The notes beneath the pieces were generated by a model. That model worked only from the letters and a program-made list of their open reading frames with translations. It was not told the DNA's origin and searched no databases. A stretch of DNA of 64,000 nt from an uncultured Paracoccaceae bacterium (lineage in GTDB: Bacteria > Pseudomonadota > Alphaproteobacteria > Rhodobacterales > Rhodobacteraceae), in contig CALSNT010000010.1 of NCBI GenBank assembly GCA_943787785.1, positions 46,849 to 110,848 on the forward strand. Direction: 5' to 3'. This document shows, piece after piece, positions 35,766 through 43,697 of the stretch. Numbering within the stretch: the stretch's first letter is position 1; the number at the start of each line of letters is the position of its first letter. Position numbers and translations under genes: made by a program.

Positions 35766-36055
35766 CAGCGCCTCTAACCGTGGTGCCAGCGGCATTGGCT
35801 GGTTTGGTCGCCGTGGGGTTCTGACCGGCACAAAGTGCCCTGACCGGGCCTCAGCGCGCATATCTGACGTTCCCTGCACCTCACAATGTCGTCTACTATG
35901 CTGTATTCAACCGATCACCCTCATGGGGCCACCGGGTGGTGTTGCCATTTTGACATGTTTGCTCGCCGAATCCGCGATCAACGCAGGGAATCTTGGTTAT
36001 TCCCCCCCCTGCTGAGATACCAAAGCGGAAAGTAGACTTAGATTGGACCTTGAAA

Positions 36056-36985
36056 ATGAAAAACACACTTCTTGCATCGACCGCTCTGGTCCTGTCGGTC
36101 GGCGCAGCCGCCGCGGCAGATTTCACCATGGCCGACACCGGCCATGATCACAGCATCACGCTGTCGGGCGACGCTCGCATGGGCATTATTTACAATCGCG
36201 TAGAAATTTGCACTGAAGGATGTGTTTTTAGCGACTACGATGCTAGGTTCACCAGCCGCGCACGTGTCGAGTTCACCGGTTCGGGTGAAACCGATGGCGG
36301 CCTAGGTTTCGGCTTCAGTTTCCGCGCTGACAATGCTGGTGACGCCGCCGACGGCACTGGCGGATCAGTCTTCATCAGCCAAGGCGGCCACACGCTGGCC
36401 ATGGGCGATGTTGACTCGGCTGCTAAGGCCGCTGTTGGCGATGTCTCGGGCGTTGGTTTAACTGGGTTGGGCGATTACAATGAAGCGGGTTATGGCGGTA
36501 ACACTGGTCTTCCCGCAGCGCTATATTCGTACACGGGCGGTGCTTTGTCTTTCTATGTTGGCGTGGATGGTGCTAATGGCGACTTTCACGACGACTTAGG
36601 CGATGCATACTCACTGGGAGCGGCTTATGATGGCGGCACGTTTAGTTTAGCATTTGGCTATGAAAACTGGGGCGATTTTCTTGGCGACGTTTGGGGAATA
36701 GGCGCCGAGGTTGAACTTGGTGCAGTCGTCCTGAAAGCGGTTCACGGTGAAGCAGACATATTTTTGGGTAATGCAACCCAATCTTCAATTTCTGTTGATA
36801 TTGCTGCGGGGGCCACAACGTTCACTTCGTTTGTCACCCAGATAGACCAAGGTGGTACATCCACCTCAATGGGTTTAGGCGTGTCGCACGACCTTGGTGG
36901 TGGCGCATCCATCGTGGCCGGTGTCGTCGACTCGGACGAGGAAGGCGAAGTCATCTGGGACGCTGGTATCTCAATGGACTTCTGA
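36056..36985 (+). CDS. Outer-membrane porin (general porin family)
   Basis: A 309-residue porin of the alphaproteobacterial Porin_4 type. A signal peptide (MKNTLLASTALVLSVGAAAAA-DFT) is followed by alternating strand/turn sequence (ITLSGDARMGIIYNR, ARFTSRARVEFTGSG, LGFGFSFRADN, HTLAMGDVDSAAK) and a C-terminal strand ending in Phe (WDAGISMDF), the BamA signal. An EICTEGC pair of cysteines lies in an early loop. It should form a trimeric channel. It has its own terminator and is the only porin in the window. It sits as cargo inside island A between two copies of a terS 3' block. Confidence 0.9.
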   Translation: MKNTLLASTALVLSVGAAAAADFTMADTGHDHSITLSGDARMGIIYNRVEICTEGCVFSDYDARFTSRARVEFTGSGETDGGLGFGFSFRADNAGDAADGTGGSVFISQGGHTLAMGDVDSAAKAAVGDVSGVGLTGLGDYNEAGYGGNTGLPAALYSYTGGALSFYVGVDGANGDFHDDLGDAYSLGAAYDGGTFSLAFGYENWGDFLGDVWGIGAEVELGAVVLKAVHGEADIFLGNATQSSISVDIAAGATTFTSFVTQIDQGGTSTSMGLGVSHDLGGGASIVAGVVDSDEEGEVIWDAGISMDF

Positions 36986-37007
36986 TCCAATCAGATCAGA
37001 GATTGAG

Positions 37008-37035
37008 AAAGCGGGCTTTTGGCCCGCTTTTTTTT
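37008..37035 (+). terminator. Rho-independent terminator of the porin gene
   Basis: A perfect 9-bp stem AAAGCGGGC/GCCCGCTTT (37008-37016, 37022-37030) with a 5-nt loop, running into T8, 23 bp after the porin stop. On the other strand it could also end a transcript reading out of the terS gene. Confidence 0.92.
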
Positions 37036-37077
37036 GCCTTTACGATCAGGAGGCAGGGCCGCCGGACCCATCCAATG

Positions 37078-37215
37078 GGATCACACGCAGATGGGAGAGG
37101 CCGTAATGACTAACTGTGAAAGCGGCCCTACAGCCCTGTTCTACCGGCATCAGTTAAACTACCGGCCCGAAGCACCCAGCCGCTGCCTGATAGATGCTTC
37201 AATTTCCTCGACGCT
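37078..37215. repeat. Duplicated block right of the porin (pairs with 35612-35765)
   Basis: The second copy contains the true 3' end of the TerS-like gene and the same intergenic run with tgactaactgtgaaagcggc. The two copies differ at scattered positions and by short indels in the terS part, so this is an old duplication or a recombination between related islands, not a recent copy. Confidence 0.75.
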
Positions 37216-37581
37216 CCGCTCAACCTCCTCCACTTCCACCCGGTCTGTGAACATGCCGACAGATTTGCCGAGCAGCTCTAAAGCCTTCAAACGCGCATTT
37301 GAGGTTGGCGCGTCCATTGCCAGTGCAGCCAGTTCCTGAAAGACAAAATCCCTCGTTACCTCGCGACGTGTTGCGGCAGAGTATTCTGCCTCTTGCTTTA
37401 GCAGAGCCAACCTCTGGGCCACCTCTGGGTGGCGGACAAGCCGAGATGCCTCGTTCCAGACTGTCGCCGGTGCCATGTCGGTGGCATCGTAGGCCCTGCG
37501 ATACGCGACAGATTGTCGTTGTCCTGTCGCGATCAGGTCGGCGAATGCCTGTTGTTTTGCGGTCAGCATCGGTCCATCCAT
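37159..37581 (-). CDS. Terminase small subunit-like protein (TerS)
   Basis: A 140-residue protein with the Terminase_2-type N-terminal HTH: LTAKQQAFADLIATGQRQSV then AYRRAYDA (DNA recognition), SRLVRHPEVAQRLALLKQEA, a central oligomerisation helix region and an acidic C-terminus (EEVERSVEEIEASIRQRLGA). TerS binds pac/cos sites and loads the large terminase. No large subunit, portal or capsid gene is in the window. A lone TerS in an integrative element is typical of satellites that redirect helper-phage packaging. It is transcribed opposite to the replication operon. Confidence 0.8.
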   Translation of the reverse strand: MDGPMLTAKQQAFADLIATGQRQSVAYRRAYDATDMAPATVWNEASRLVRHPEVAQRLALLKQEAEYSAATRREVTRDFVFQELAALAMDAPTSNARLKALELLGKSVGMFTDRVEVEEVERSVEEIEASIRQRLGASGR

Positions 37582-37784
37582 TCGAATTGTTATAATATAA
37601 CAAACCTAACAGACCAATGGAACCGCCTTCAATCGCAGTTTTGAGGTGCTATGGTTGCTGCAAACAGGGGGAAGAGATGTTTGAGATTGATCGTGAATAC
37701 TGTCTGACGTCAGCACTCGTGGGACAGATTTGAGGTTTAGCTAACGGAGGATTTCTGGTTCATCGTAACCGTCAAGGAGTGAAG

Positions 37785-38159
37785 ATGAACAAGAAATCCG
37801 GAACCAGTAAAGCTGCGGCTGACAAGCTGGTTAAAACCATCCGCCGCAAAACGCGACATACCTATTCGTCTGAAGAGAAGATCCGCATTGTTCTGGCGGG
37901 CCTTCGCGGCGAGGAAACTATTTCTGTGCTATGCCGCCGAGAGGGTATCTCCGAAAGCCTGTATTACAGCTGGTCAAAGGAATTCCTCGAAGCCGGGAAA
38001 CGCCGTCTGGCGGGCGATACGGCCCGGCAAGCGACGCCGCCTGAGGTGAAGGATCTGCGATCCGAGGCGACGGCACTGAAGGAATGCGTTGCCGATCTAA
38101 CACTTGAAAACCGCCTGCTCAAAAAAAGCATGACAGGGGCTGGGGAGTTCGAGGAATGA
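37785..38159 (+). CDS. IS3-family transposase OrfA (37.7-kb copy)
   Basis: About 124 residues. HTH SSEEKIRIVLAGLRGEETIS...CRREGISESLYYSWSKEFLE, then a linker, then a leucine-rich helix (LRSEATALKECVADLTLENR) ending in LLKKSMTGAGEFEE. The A7G heptamer at LLKK allows a -1 shift into OrfB; after the shift the frame is open right through the OrfB start. The protein is identical to the 63.5-kb copy. Confidence 0.93.
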   Translation: MNKKSGTSKAAADKLVKTIRRKTRHTYSSEEKIRIVLAGLRGEETISVLCRREGISESLYYSWSKEFLEAGKRRLAGDTARQATPPEVKDLRSEATALKECVADLTLENRLLKKSMTGAGEFEE

Positions 38160-39136
38160 GATACCCCGCGTCTGAGAAACTGGAGATCATCCGCACCGTT
38201 GAGGGGTCCCATCTTCCTGCGAAGCAGACCCTCGACATGTTGGGCATTCCTCGTACCACATTTTATCGCTGGTACGACCGTTACGTGGAAGGTGGGCTTG
38301 ATGCCTTGTCGGATTGCTCGCCTTGCCCAAAGTCTGTCTGGAACCGTATTCCACAGGATCGGAGGGATGATCTGATCGAGTTCGCGCTGGAACATGAGGC
38401 GCTGACGACCCGGGAACTGGCGGTCAAATACACTGATGAGAAGCGATACTTTATCTCTGAATCATCGGCTTACCGATTTTTGAAGGAAGCTGATCTGATC
38501 ACGGCACCAGACTACGTTGTGATCAAAGCCGCCGACGAGTTCACGGATAAAACGACTGCCATCAACGAGATGTGGCAAACCGACTTCACCTACTTCAAGA
38601 TCATTGGCTGGGGCTGGTTTTATCTCAGCACGATCCTGGATGATTACAGCCGCTACATCATTGGCTGGAAACTTTGCACGAACATGCGGGCCGAGGACGT
38701 GACTGACACGATTGAGTTGGCTTTGGCGGCGTCAGGGTGCGACCATGCCATCGTTCGCCACATGCCTCGCCTGCTAAGTGATAATGGGTCCTGTTACATC
38801 TCCGGTGATTTGGCCGAATGGCTGGAGGACCATAAAATGGATCACGTTCGCGGAGCTCCTTTCCACCCGCAAACACAGGGCAAGATCGAACGCTGGCATC
38901 AAACCATGAAGAACCGGGTTTTGCTGGAAAACTACTATCTGCCCGGTGATCTCGAACTCCAGATCGAGGCCTTCGTCGATTACTACAATAACGAACGCTA
39001 CCACGAGAGCCTGAACAACGTGACGCCGGCAGACGTCTATTTTGGGCGTGACAAAGCCATCATCAGAGAAAGGGAAAAGATCAAGAAACAGACAATCCAA
39101 CAACGCCGCTTGCAACATCAAAAACAAGCCGCATAA
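38156..39136 (+). CDS. IS3-family transposase OrfB (37.7-kb copy)
   Basis: A 326-residue DDE integrase-type protein: HTH at SHLPAKQTLDMLGIPRTTFY, then TAINEMWQTDFTYFKIIGWG (first Asp), MPRLLSDNGSCYISGDLAEW (second Asp) and HPQTQGKIERWHQTMKN (Glu), with NERYHESLNNVTPADVYFGR at the end. It is intact and, with OrfA, presumably active. The sequence is identical to the copy at 62565-63545. Confidence 0.93.
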   Translation: MRYPASEKLEIIRTVEGSHLPAKQTLDMLGIPRTTFYRWYDRYVEGGLDALSDCSPCPKSVWNRIPQDRRDDLIEFALEHEALTTRELAVKYTDEKRYFISESSAYRFLKEADLITAPDYVVIKAADEFTDKTTAINEMWQTDFTYFKIIGWGWFYLSTILDDYSRYIIGWKLCTNMRAEDVTDTIELALAASGCDHAIVRHMPRLLSDNGSCYISGDLAEWLEDHKMDHVRGAPFHPQTQGKIERWHQTMKNRVLLENYYLPGDLELQIEAFVDYYNNERYHESLNNVTPADVYFGRDKAIIREREKIKKQTIQQRRLQHQKQAA

Positions 39137-39250
39137 TCAATCACACAAACGAGCCAGAGCCTCCAATGCTCAAGCCGCTCTGATGTTCCATTTTATATGA
39201 CGACGGACAATACTTCAGTATCTGGAAAATCACATCGCCATCCTAGGGAC

Positions 39251-39637
39251 TTAGCGGAACTCTGAATTAGATCCTGTTACATCGTCGCATTTAAACACCT
39301 GCGACTGGATCGATGGATTTCGCCCATATTTCACAATCGCAGCGTGCATTAAAATACCATCCTCAAACCTGAACAAATCGCTGCGGTCAGAATTTTCGGC
39401 GAAGGCACGAAATCCATCCACGCCAAGTGTGCTGATTGAATACTTATCGTGGTAAAATACTCCATCGCCCCACAGACTGCTTCCGGTCCACCTGAAATTC
39501 AGAGTTCGACCACCATACGCAGGGCGCATCGATCCTTCGGCAGAAAGCGAAACTCTTTCTATCTCTATACATGTGAAAGCTCCTGAAGCGTTGACCGGCA
39601 GCGCTCCCAAAACCAAGATAATGATGCTTTTTATCAT
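39251..39637 (-). CDS. Small secreted orphan protein
   Basis: A 128-residue protein with a signal peptide (MIKSIIILVLGALPVNASGA-FT). The mature part has two cysteines, one near each end (FTCIEIERV and VFKCDDV), and predicted beta character (GGRTLNFRWTGSSLWGDGVF). No family is recognised. It may be periplasmic. It lies in the cargo part of island A, 42 bp beyond the IS3 copy, and its AT content is higher than that of the replication genes. Confidence 0.65.
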   Translation of the reverse strand: MIKSIIILVLGALPVNASGAFTCIEIERVSLSAEGSMRPAYGGRTLNFRWTGSSLWGDGVFYHDKYSISTLGVDGFRAFAENSDRSDLFRFEDGILMHAAIVKYGRNPSIQSQVFKCDDVTGSNSEFR

Positions 39638-39857
39638 GTTGTTAGGTTATAGTGCGCAGTAAGCAAATCAAGGTCGTGCTTTGCCTAGTCGACCAATTGA
39701 TCCTCGTCAGCCCTACCAGCGCCAACATGAAGCGGCTGGACGCGATGGGGAAACAGGGAGGACAGACTTATCCGAGACACCCCGCGTTTTTTGCTGGAAT
39801 TTTTCTGCGAAGCGTAAGACCGTTGCCGCCTAGATGTGTTCCGAGGGAGTTCTGCAG

Positions 39858-40067
39858 ATGAAGACGAAAATTTGGGCCGTTGCAATGGCCTCCATTCTGG
39901 GCGTTGCGTCTTGTGGCGATACACTTGGCCAGCAGTTGCTGACCGGTGGTGCTATCGGCGGCGGCGCCGCAGCACTTACCAGCAATAGTATCGGACCCGG
40001 CATCGTTCTGGGCGCTGCCGTGGGCGCAGCGTACTGCAATACCTATCCCAACGACCGTATGTGCTGA
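39858..40067 (+). CDS. Small lipoprotein with glycine-zipper-like segment
   Basis: A 69-residue protein. The signal peptide MKTKIWAVAMASILGVASC has a lipobox (GVAS-C), so the mature chain would be lipidated at Cys19. It continues with LLTGGAIGGGAAAL and GPGIVLGAAVGAAYC, Gly/Ala zippers as in small osmotically inducible lipoproteins. It ends PNDRMC. The ATG at 39858 is preferred over the earlier frame start because it places the lipobox correctly. Its function is unknown. Confidence 0.75.
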   Translation: MKTKIWAVAMASILGVASCGDTLGQQLLTGGAIGGGAAALTSNSIGPGIVLGAAVGAAYCNTYPNDRMC

Positions 40068-40216
40068 AACCCATAAGGCGCATCCTGCAGGGCCTACAGC
40101 GCCCCGCAGGGGGCGTTTAAGGACGGGTGTAGAATGCGGGCGTCAGCCTGAACGTTCAGTGGTCGGCTACATCTGCCTTGGTCGGCAGAATATGTGTTGA
40201 TCTGATTGGGAACTGA

Positions 40217-40726
40217 ATGGGCAGCCGCAGTGTCATAGTCAACGACAAGATGCAGCGAGGGTATCGCTACGCACTTTCTGTTGAAACTGGTTGCGACTTT
40301 GATCCGGTGTTCCGTCCTGACCTGACGCCAAAGGAGATGCTCGAACTGGGTGTCTTCTGCGGCAAATATCTGACTGACTGCCGTGATGAGTTTCCGGCAA
40401 GTTGGTTCGCCCGGGCAAAACTGTCCCCATCACGCAAGGACTGCTCACTCAATTATTTCGGTGTGGAGGCCAGCCAACCTTTGTCGGAATGGCACCGCAA
40501 GGGCTGGATACATCAAAACGATCCACGCGGATGGTTCCAGTGGTATTGCCGGTACTACATGGGCCGCCGCACGCCCGATGAGGACGCCCGCCAGATTGGA
40601 CGATGGAAGGGGATGAAGCGACACCTGACGCAGATCAGGAACAATTGCGATCCGAGCGACCCTTTCTGTCGGCCACGTCAGCGGCAGGCGGTTCTCCATT
40701 GGGCTTACGACAGTCTGAAACAATGA
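40217..40726 (+). CDS. Conserved orphan of 169 residues
   Basis: It begins GSRSVIVNDKMQRGYRYALS and has many strongly conserved-looking blocks: DFDPVFRPDLTPKEMLELGV, FCGKYLTDCRDEFPASWFAR, SLNYFGVEASQPLSEW, GWIHQNDPRGWFQWYCRYYM and RRWK-type basic ends. I recognise it as a widespread uncharacterised protein, found in bacteria and, I believe, in some eukaryotes. It is soluble, rich in Trp and Tyr, and has no signal peptide. It is cargo of island A. Confidence 0.75.
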   Translation: MGSRSVIVNDKMQRGYRYALSVETGCDFDPVFRPDLTPKEMLELGVFCGKYLTDCRDEFPASWFARAKLSPSRKDCSLNYFGVEASQPLSEWHRKGWIHQNDPRGWFQWYCRYYMGRRTPDEDARQIGRWKGMKRHLTQIRNNCDPSDPFCRPRQRQAVLHWAYDSLKQ

Positions 40727-40754
40727 GGGTGACAAGACAGCAAACCGGCGCCGG

Positions 40755-40853
40755 CATGCGCCATCAAACCGGCATTCATCGCGCAGCCGTTCAAATATCT
40801 TCTTGGCTGTATGGCGTTGCTTGCGCGGGCGGGTCGGCGCTTGGGGCGGACTA
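40755..40853 (-). pseudogene. istA: Scrap of an IS21 IstA gene
   Basis: About 30 codons reading TRPRKQRHTAKKIFERLRDE match the linker of IstA (PRPRKQRHTAKRIFERLRDE in the 45-kb copy) but are diverged at the DNA level. It is therefore an older remnant of a related element. Confidence 0.75.
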
Positions 40854-41414
40854 AGGGCAGTCCGTCTCGTCCCAGAACATGGCTGCGGTCTGACGCACCG
40901 TCTCACGTATGGTCAGGAGCGTTTTAAGTCCAAACCTTTCGTCATCTCCCACAGCCAAAACGTACTTGCCCGCGTTGTCGGTGTTGAACACTCGGATGAA
41001 GTATGTCCCCGCTGGGTAAACTGTCGTTGAAGCAAAATCCTTGCCGATTTCTGGTCCCACCCAATACCACTGCTTGCCGAACTTCTCATACCACGCCCAC
41101 CAGTCCGAGGAGGCTCCGTCCCGGCTGTCGATTACCTCCATTTTGGCGTTCAGAACCTCGAAGCTGAAGGTTGCCTGTAGATCACAGCCCTCAAGCTTTG
41201 CTGCGGTTATCCCGACATAGAAATCGAAAGGTTCGTCTTCGTCGATGCGGTAGTAGTCTGCGTCACCGTCAAGGATTGCGTAGATTGCTGTGGAATGTTC
41301 GGGGTCCTCGATCAGGTAGGGCGATTGGTCGGTCTTTGCGTCGATACTCAGCACCGGCACATGGGCAAGAGCGGGGGATGAAAGGAGTGCTAGCGCAAGA
41401 GTATTTCGGATCAT
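40851..41414 (-). CDS. Secreted orphan protein (beta-rich)
   Basis: A 187-residue protein with a signal peptide (MIRNTLALALLSSPALA-HV). The mature protein reads like an extracellular beta-sandwich: DADYYRIDEDEPFDFYVGIT, CDLQATFSFEVLNAKMEVID, TTVYPAGTYFIRVFNTDNAG and KYVLAVGDDERFG, the style of bacterial pre-peptidase C-terminal or DUF domains. It ends WDETDCP and has two Cys that could pair. No enzyme motif is seen. It is the last intact gene before the island end module. Confidence 0.65.
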   Translation of the reverse strand: MIRNTLALALLSSPALAHVPVLSIDAKTDQSPYLIEDPEHSTAIYAILDGDADYYRIDEDEPFDFYVGITAAKLEGCDLQATFSFEVLNAKMEVIDSRDGASSDWWAWYEKFGKQWYWVGPEIGKDFASTTVYPAGTYFIRVFNTDNAGKYVLAVGDDERFGLKTLLTIRETVRQTAAMFWDETDCP

Positions 41415-41558
41415 CGGGGGTCCTCGTCTTATCGATATTCGCAGCTGGCACCGTTGCAGCTCTTCATTCCATCAGACTTTCGCTTACCACCTTCACTGAA
41501 GATCGTCATGTTTCTGCCACACGCATCACTTGCTTGACTTGATCCGCGTCAACAGGCT

Positions 41559-41722
41559 CAGAACTTGAACCCAATCGCCTCCAGCCGTTGTTTTCGTTCA
41601 GCAGTTAATTTGCCTTGCGTAGCACCGGACTGCTGATTTTTTACCCACGTTGCAAGCTGCTGATTTTGAGGCCATTTTGTCCATGCACGAATGATTGCTG
41701 ACTGCTTGGCGTTTGTCGATAT
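41559..41722 (-). pseudogene. Helicase-associated (HA) domain remnant
   Basis: A short frame without an obvious ATG reads WTKWPQNQQLATWVKNQQSG, then KLTAERKQRLEAIGFKF and a stop. The W-x-NQxLxxWVxxQR...RxxxLxxIGF pattern is the helicase-associated domain, usually in arrays at the C-terminus of SF2 helicase-like proteins. Only one repeat is left. Confidence 0.55.
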
Positions 41723-41837
41723 GCCCGTGATCAGGATTAATATCCGTCAAATACGGGCAGCAAATACCCCACCACAGCGCCTGTGACTACGGTGACAGCG
41801 GCGTCACGGGTTTCTGGTAGGAAGTGGTGCGGAGATC

Positions 41838-42205
41838 CAGAACGCGCGCCGGGGAGCGTTCATAAGGCGCAGGTAGCCCGAAGACACATGCCACCTGCCA
41901 GTCCATCATCCAATGAATGTTGACCAAAATTTTTTGGAAATTTTTTTTGGTTTTGGATTCGGTGTCTGATCGACTGTGCGGAATAGTATGTAAGGTTATC
42001 AGAGCAGCCGCGCCCGAAAACGGCTGTGCCCCCGGGTGGGGGTCGCAAAACGGCGGCAGGGTTCGTTGAAGGGGGGGCATCCAGAAAACTATCAAGGCAT
42101 CCGGTGCTATTGCGCCTGAGAGGCGCAGAGCGTGTTCGTCACAAGGCGGGCAAGTCATGGGGGCTAGAACAGCTCGCGGGTCAGCGCCGTCATAGATCGG
42201 ATGGT
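41838..42205. repeat. Island end module, copy Y (contains both conserved blocks)
   Basis: The first block (41838-41990) matches 62113-62270: gcccgaagacac, ccacctgccagtc, tgaccaaaatttt, gaaattttttt, then ttggattcggtg and ctgatcga. The second block (42025-42205) matches 27893-28083. No protein is convincing in any frame. It directly precedes the attachment repeat at 42341, so it is the non-coding right end of island A. The rest of 41415-42340 holds nothing else apart from the HA remnant. Confidence 0.65.
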
Positions 42206-42340
42206 TAGGGTTCAAGTGCCTGAGGCGCTCCCGCTACTGCGGTTATCCACTGAAATTGAGGCCTCTGTCCCCCATATGTCCCCCAATGGCGCGAGGGCGG
42301 ACAGACTTCAAATGCACTTTACCCGCTAAGTCATTGAAAA

Positions 42341-42389
42341 CAGTGGTGAGCCGTGCAGGATTCGAACCTGCGACCCACTGATTAAAAGT
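42341..42389 (-). repeat. attachment repeat, right of island A / left of island B
   Basis: The 49 bp are identical to 28743-28791 and again hold only the 3' half of tRNA-Lys. The bases on either side differ from the first copy, fixing the repeat limits. The integrase of the next element starts 151 bp to the right. Confidence 0.92.
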
Positions 42390-42539
42390 TAGCCGCTTTC
42401 AAGGTATCATAGGTGATCACTGGTTTCATATATATCAGCATTTATGTTGTTTCTCAGTGACTTGTTTCCTTGCATCCGCTCATACGTGATCATAGAATAC
42501 ATACAAGCGCACGCAAAATGTTTCCCTGGTGTTTCCCCG

Positions 42540-43697
42540 ATGGCGACAAAAGTCAAGTTCACAGATGTCTGGTTGAGAAAGCTGTCGGCGCCGACCGGCA
42601 CTGAAGTTCACTATGGTGACGCAACCTGTTCGGGGCTGAGTCTCAAGCACACCCAGAAGGATGTTAAGTCCTTCAGCTTTACATTCCGGCTTGGGGCAAA
42701 GACAGGCCGGGTAACGATTGGTCGCTATCCAGACATCAGCATCAGGGGTGCGAGGGAAAAAGCGGACGAAATGCGCAGGGCTGTCGCCAATGGCGTCGAT
42801 CCCCGAAGACAAAAGCAAGAACACCAAGAACAAGCCAAGCTGACCGTTGAGGCCATGGCTGGTCAGTTCATCGAGCAATATGCCAAGCCCAAGAACAAAA
42901 GCTGGAAGCAGGCAGAGAGCAACCTGAGACTCTATCTTGTTCCCACGCTTGGCTCACACCCAATAACCGACGTGCGCCGTCGTGACATTCACGACATTCT
43001 CGACGGCTTGATCAAAGCAGGAAAAGGGACGGCAGCAAACCGGGCTTTGGCTCACATGCGCAAGTTTTTCGGGTGGCTGGTCGAACGTGATTTTCTGGAA
43101 AACTCTCCCGCCGACCGCATAAGGAAGCCGTTCGACGAAAGATCCAGGGACCGCGAATTAACCGACGACGAGATAAGATTGATCTGGCATGCCTCAGAGG
43201 CTCTGAGCGGCCCGTACAGGGCTTGGTTGAGGCTCTCCCTGCTCTGCGGTCAGCGCGAGGTCGAGACGGCGTGTATGAGGCGCTCACAGATCAGGGACGG
43301 GACTTGGCATCTCGCCTCTGCGGACACCAAGAATAAAAGTATTCATCTGATCCCGTTGTCCCGACAAGCGCTGAACATCGTCGAGGAGTTGCTTGCTCAG
43401 GACGGAGAGTATCTGCTCACGTCTGGACGGATTGGCGATCAGCCGATCAATGGTTTTTCCCGCGCCAAAGTTCAAATCAATCGACTGTCCGGCGTGACGG
43501 ACTGGAAGTTCCATGATCTCAGAGCCGCCACTGCGACCAACCTCGGCAAGCTCGGCTATGATCGTGCACTGATCATGAAAGTGTTGAACCACAAAGACAG
43601 CGGCGTCACCGCTAGGTACGACCGCTATTCATATCTCGACGAAAAACGGGAGGCGCTCCAGAAATGGGCGGATACGCTAGATGACATCATCGGATAA
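42540..43697 (+). CDS. Tyrosine-recombinase integrase of island B
   Basis: A 385-residue integrase starting MATKVKFTDVWLRKL. An Arm-binding domain spans ~1-90 (LSLKHTQKDVKSFSFTFRLG, VTIGRYPDISIRGAREKA), a core-binding domain ~100-185, and a catalytic domain follows with Arg in LSLLCGQREVETACM, Lys in KNKSIHLIPLS, FHDLRAATATNLGKLG, LNHKDSGVTARYDRY and the Tyr nucleophile near the end. It is a distant relative of the island A integrase yet uses the same tRNA-Lys site. It overlaps the following gene by 17 bp. An upstream frame to 42444 is ignored. Confidence 0.93.
   Translation: MATKVKFTDVWLRKLSAPTGTEVHYGDATCSGLSLKHTQKDVKSFSFTFRLGAKTGRVTIGRYPDISIRGAREKADEMRRAVANGVDPRRQKQEHQEQAKLTVEAMAGQFIEQYAKPKNKSWKQAESNLRLYLVPTLGSHPITDVRRRDIHDILDGLIKAGKGTAANRALAHMRKFFGWLVERDFLENSPADRIRKPFDERSRDRELTDDEIRLIWHASEALSGPYRAWLRLSLLCGQREVETACMRRSQIRDGTWHLASADTKNKSIHLIPLSRQALNIVEELLAQDGEYLLTSGRIGDQPINGFSRAKVQINRLSGVTDWKFHDLRAATATNLGKLGYDRALIMKVLNHKDSGVTARYDRYSYLDEKREALQKWADTLDDIIG

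Larger units (their letters stand above)
37701..39209 (+). mobile_element. IS3-family element (1509 bp), copy in island A
   Basis: The ends are TGTCTGACGTCAGCAC (left) and the reverse complement of TGTCCGTCGTCATATAAA (right). A 4-bp target duplication ATAC flanks it (37697-37700 and 39210-39213). It contains OrfA and OrfB with an A7G slippage site CTCAAAAAAAGC for -1 frameshifting. A copy of the same length lies inverted at 62492-64000. It inserted between terS and a secreted-protein gene. Confidence 0.95.
28743..42389. mobile_element. 13.6-kb integrative element at tRNA-Lys (island A)
   Basis: It is bounded by a perfect 49-bp direct repeat containing the tRNA-Lys 3' half. In order it holds: tyrosine integrase, orphan ORF, AlpA-type regulator, Toprim primase, Spo11/TopoVIA-like protein, second Toprim primase, DUF3987 helicase, small protein, porin, TerS-like gene (opposite strand), a later IS3 insertion, small secreted proteins and the end module. 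There are no conjugation or capsid genes. The integrase/AlpA/primase/TerS set resembles phage satellites. Confidence 0.85.
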
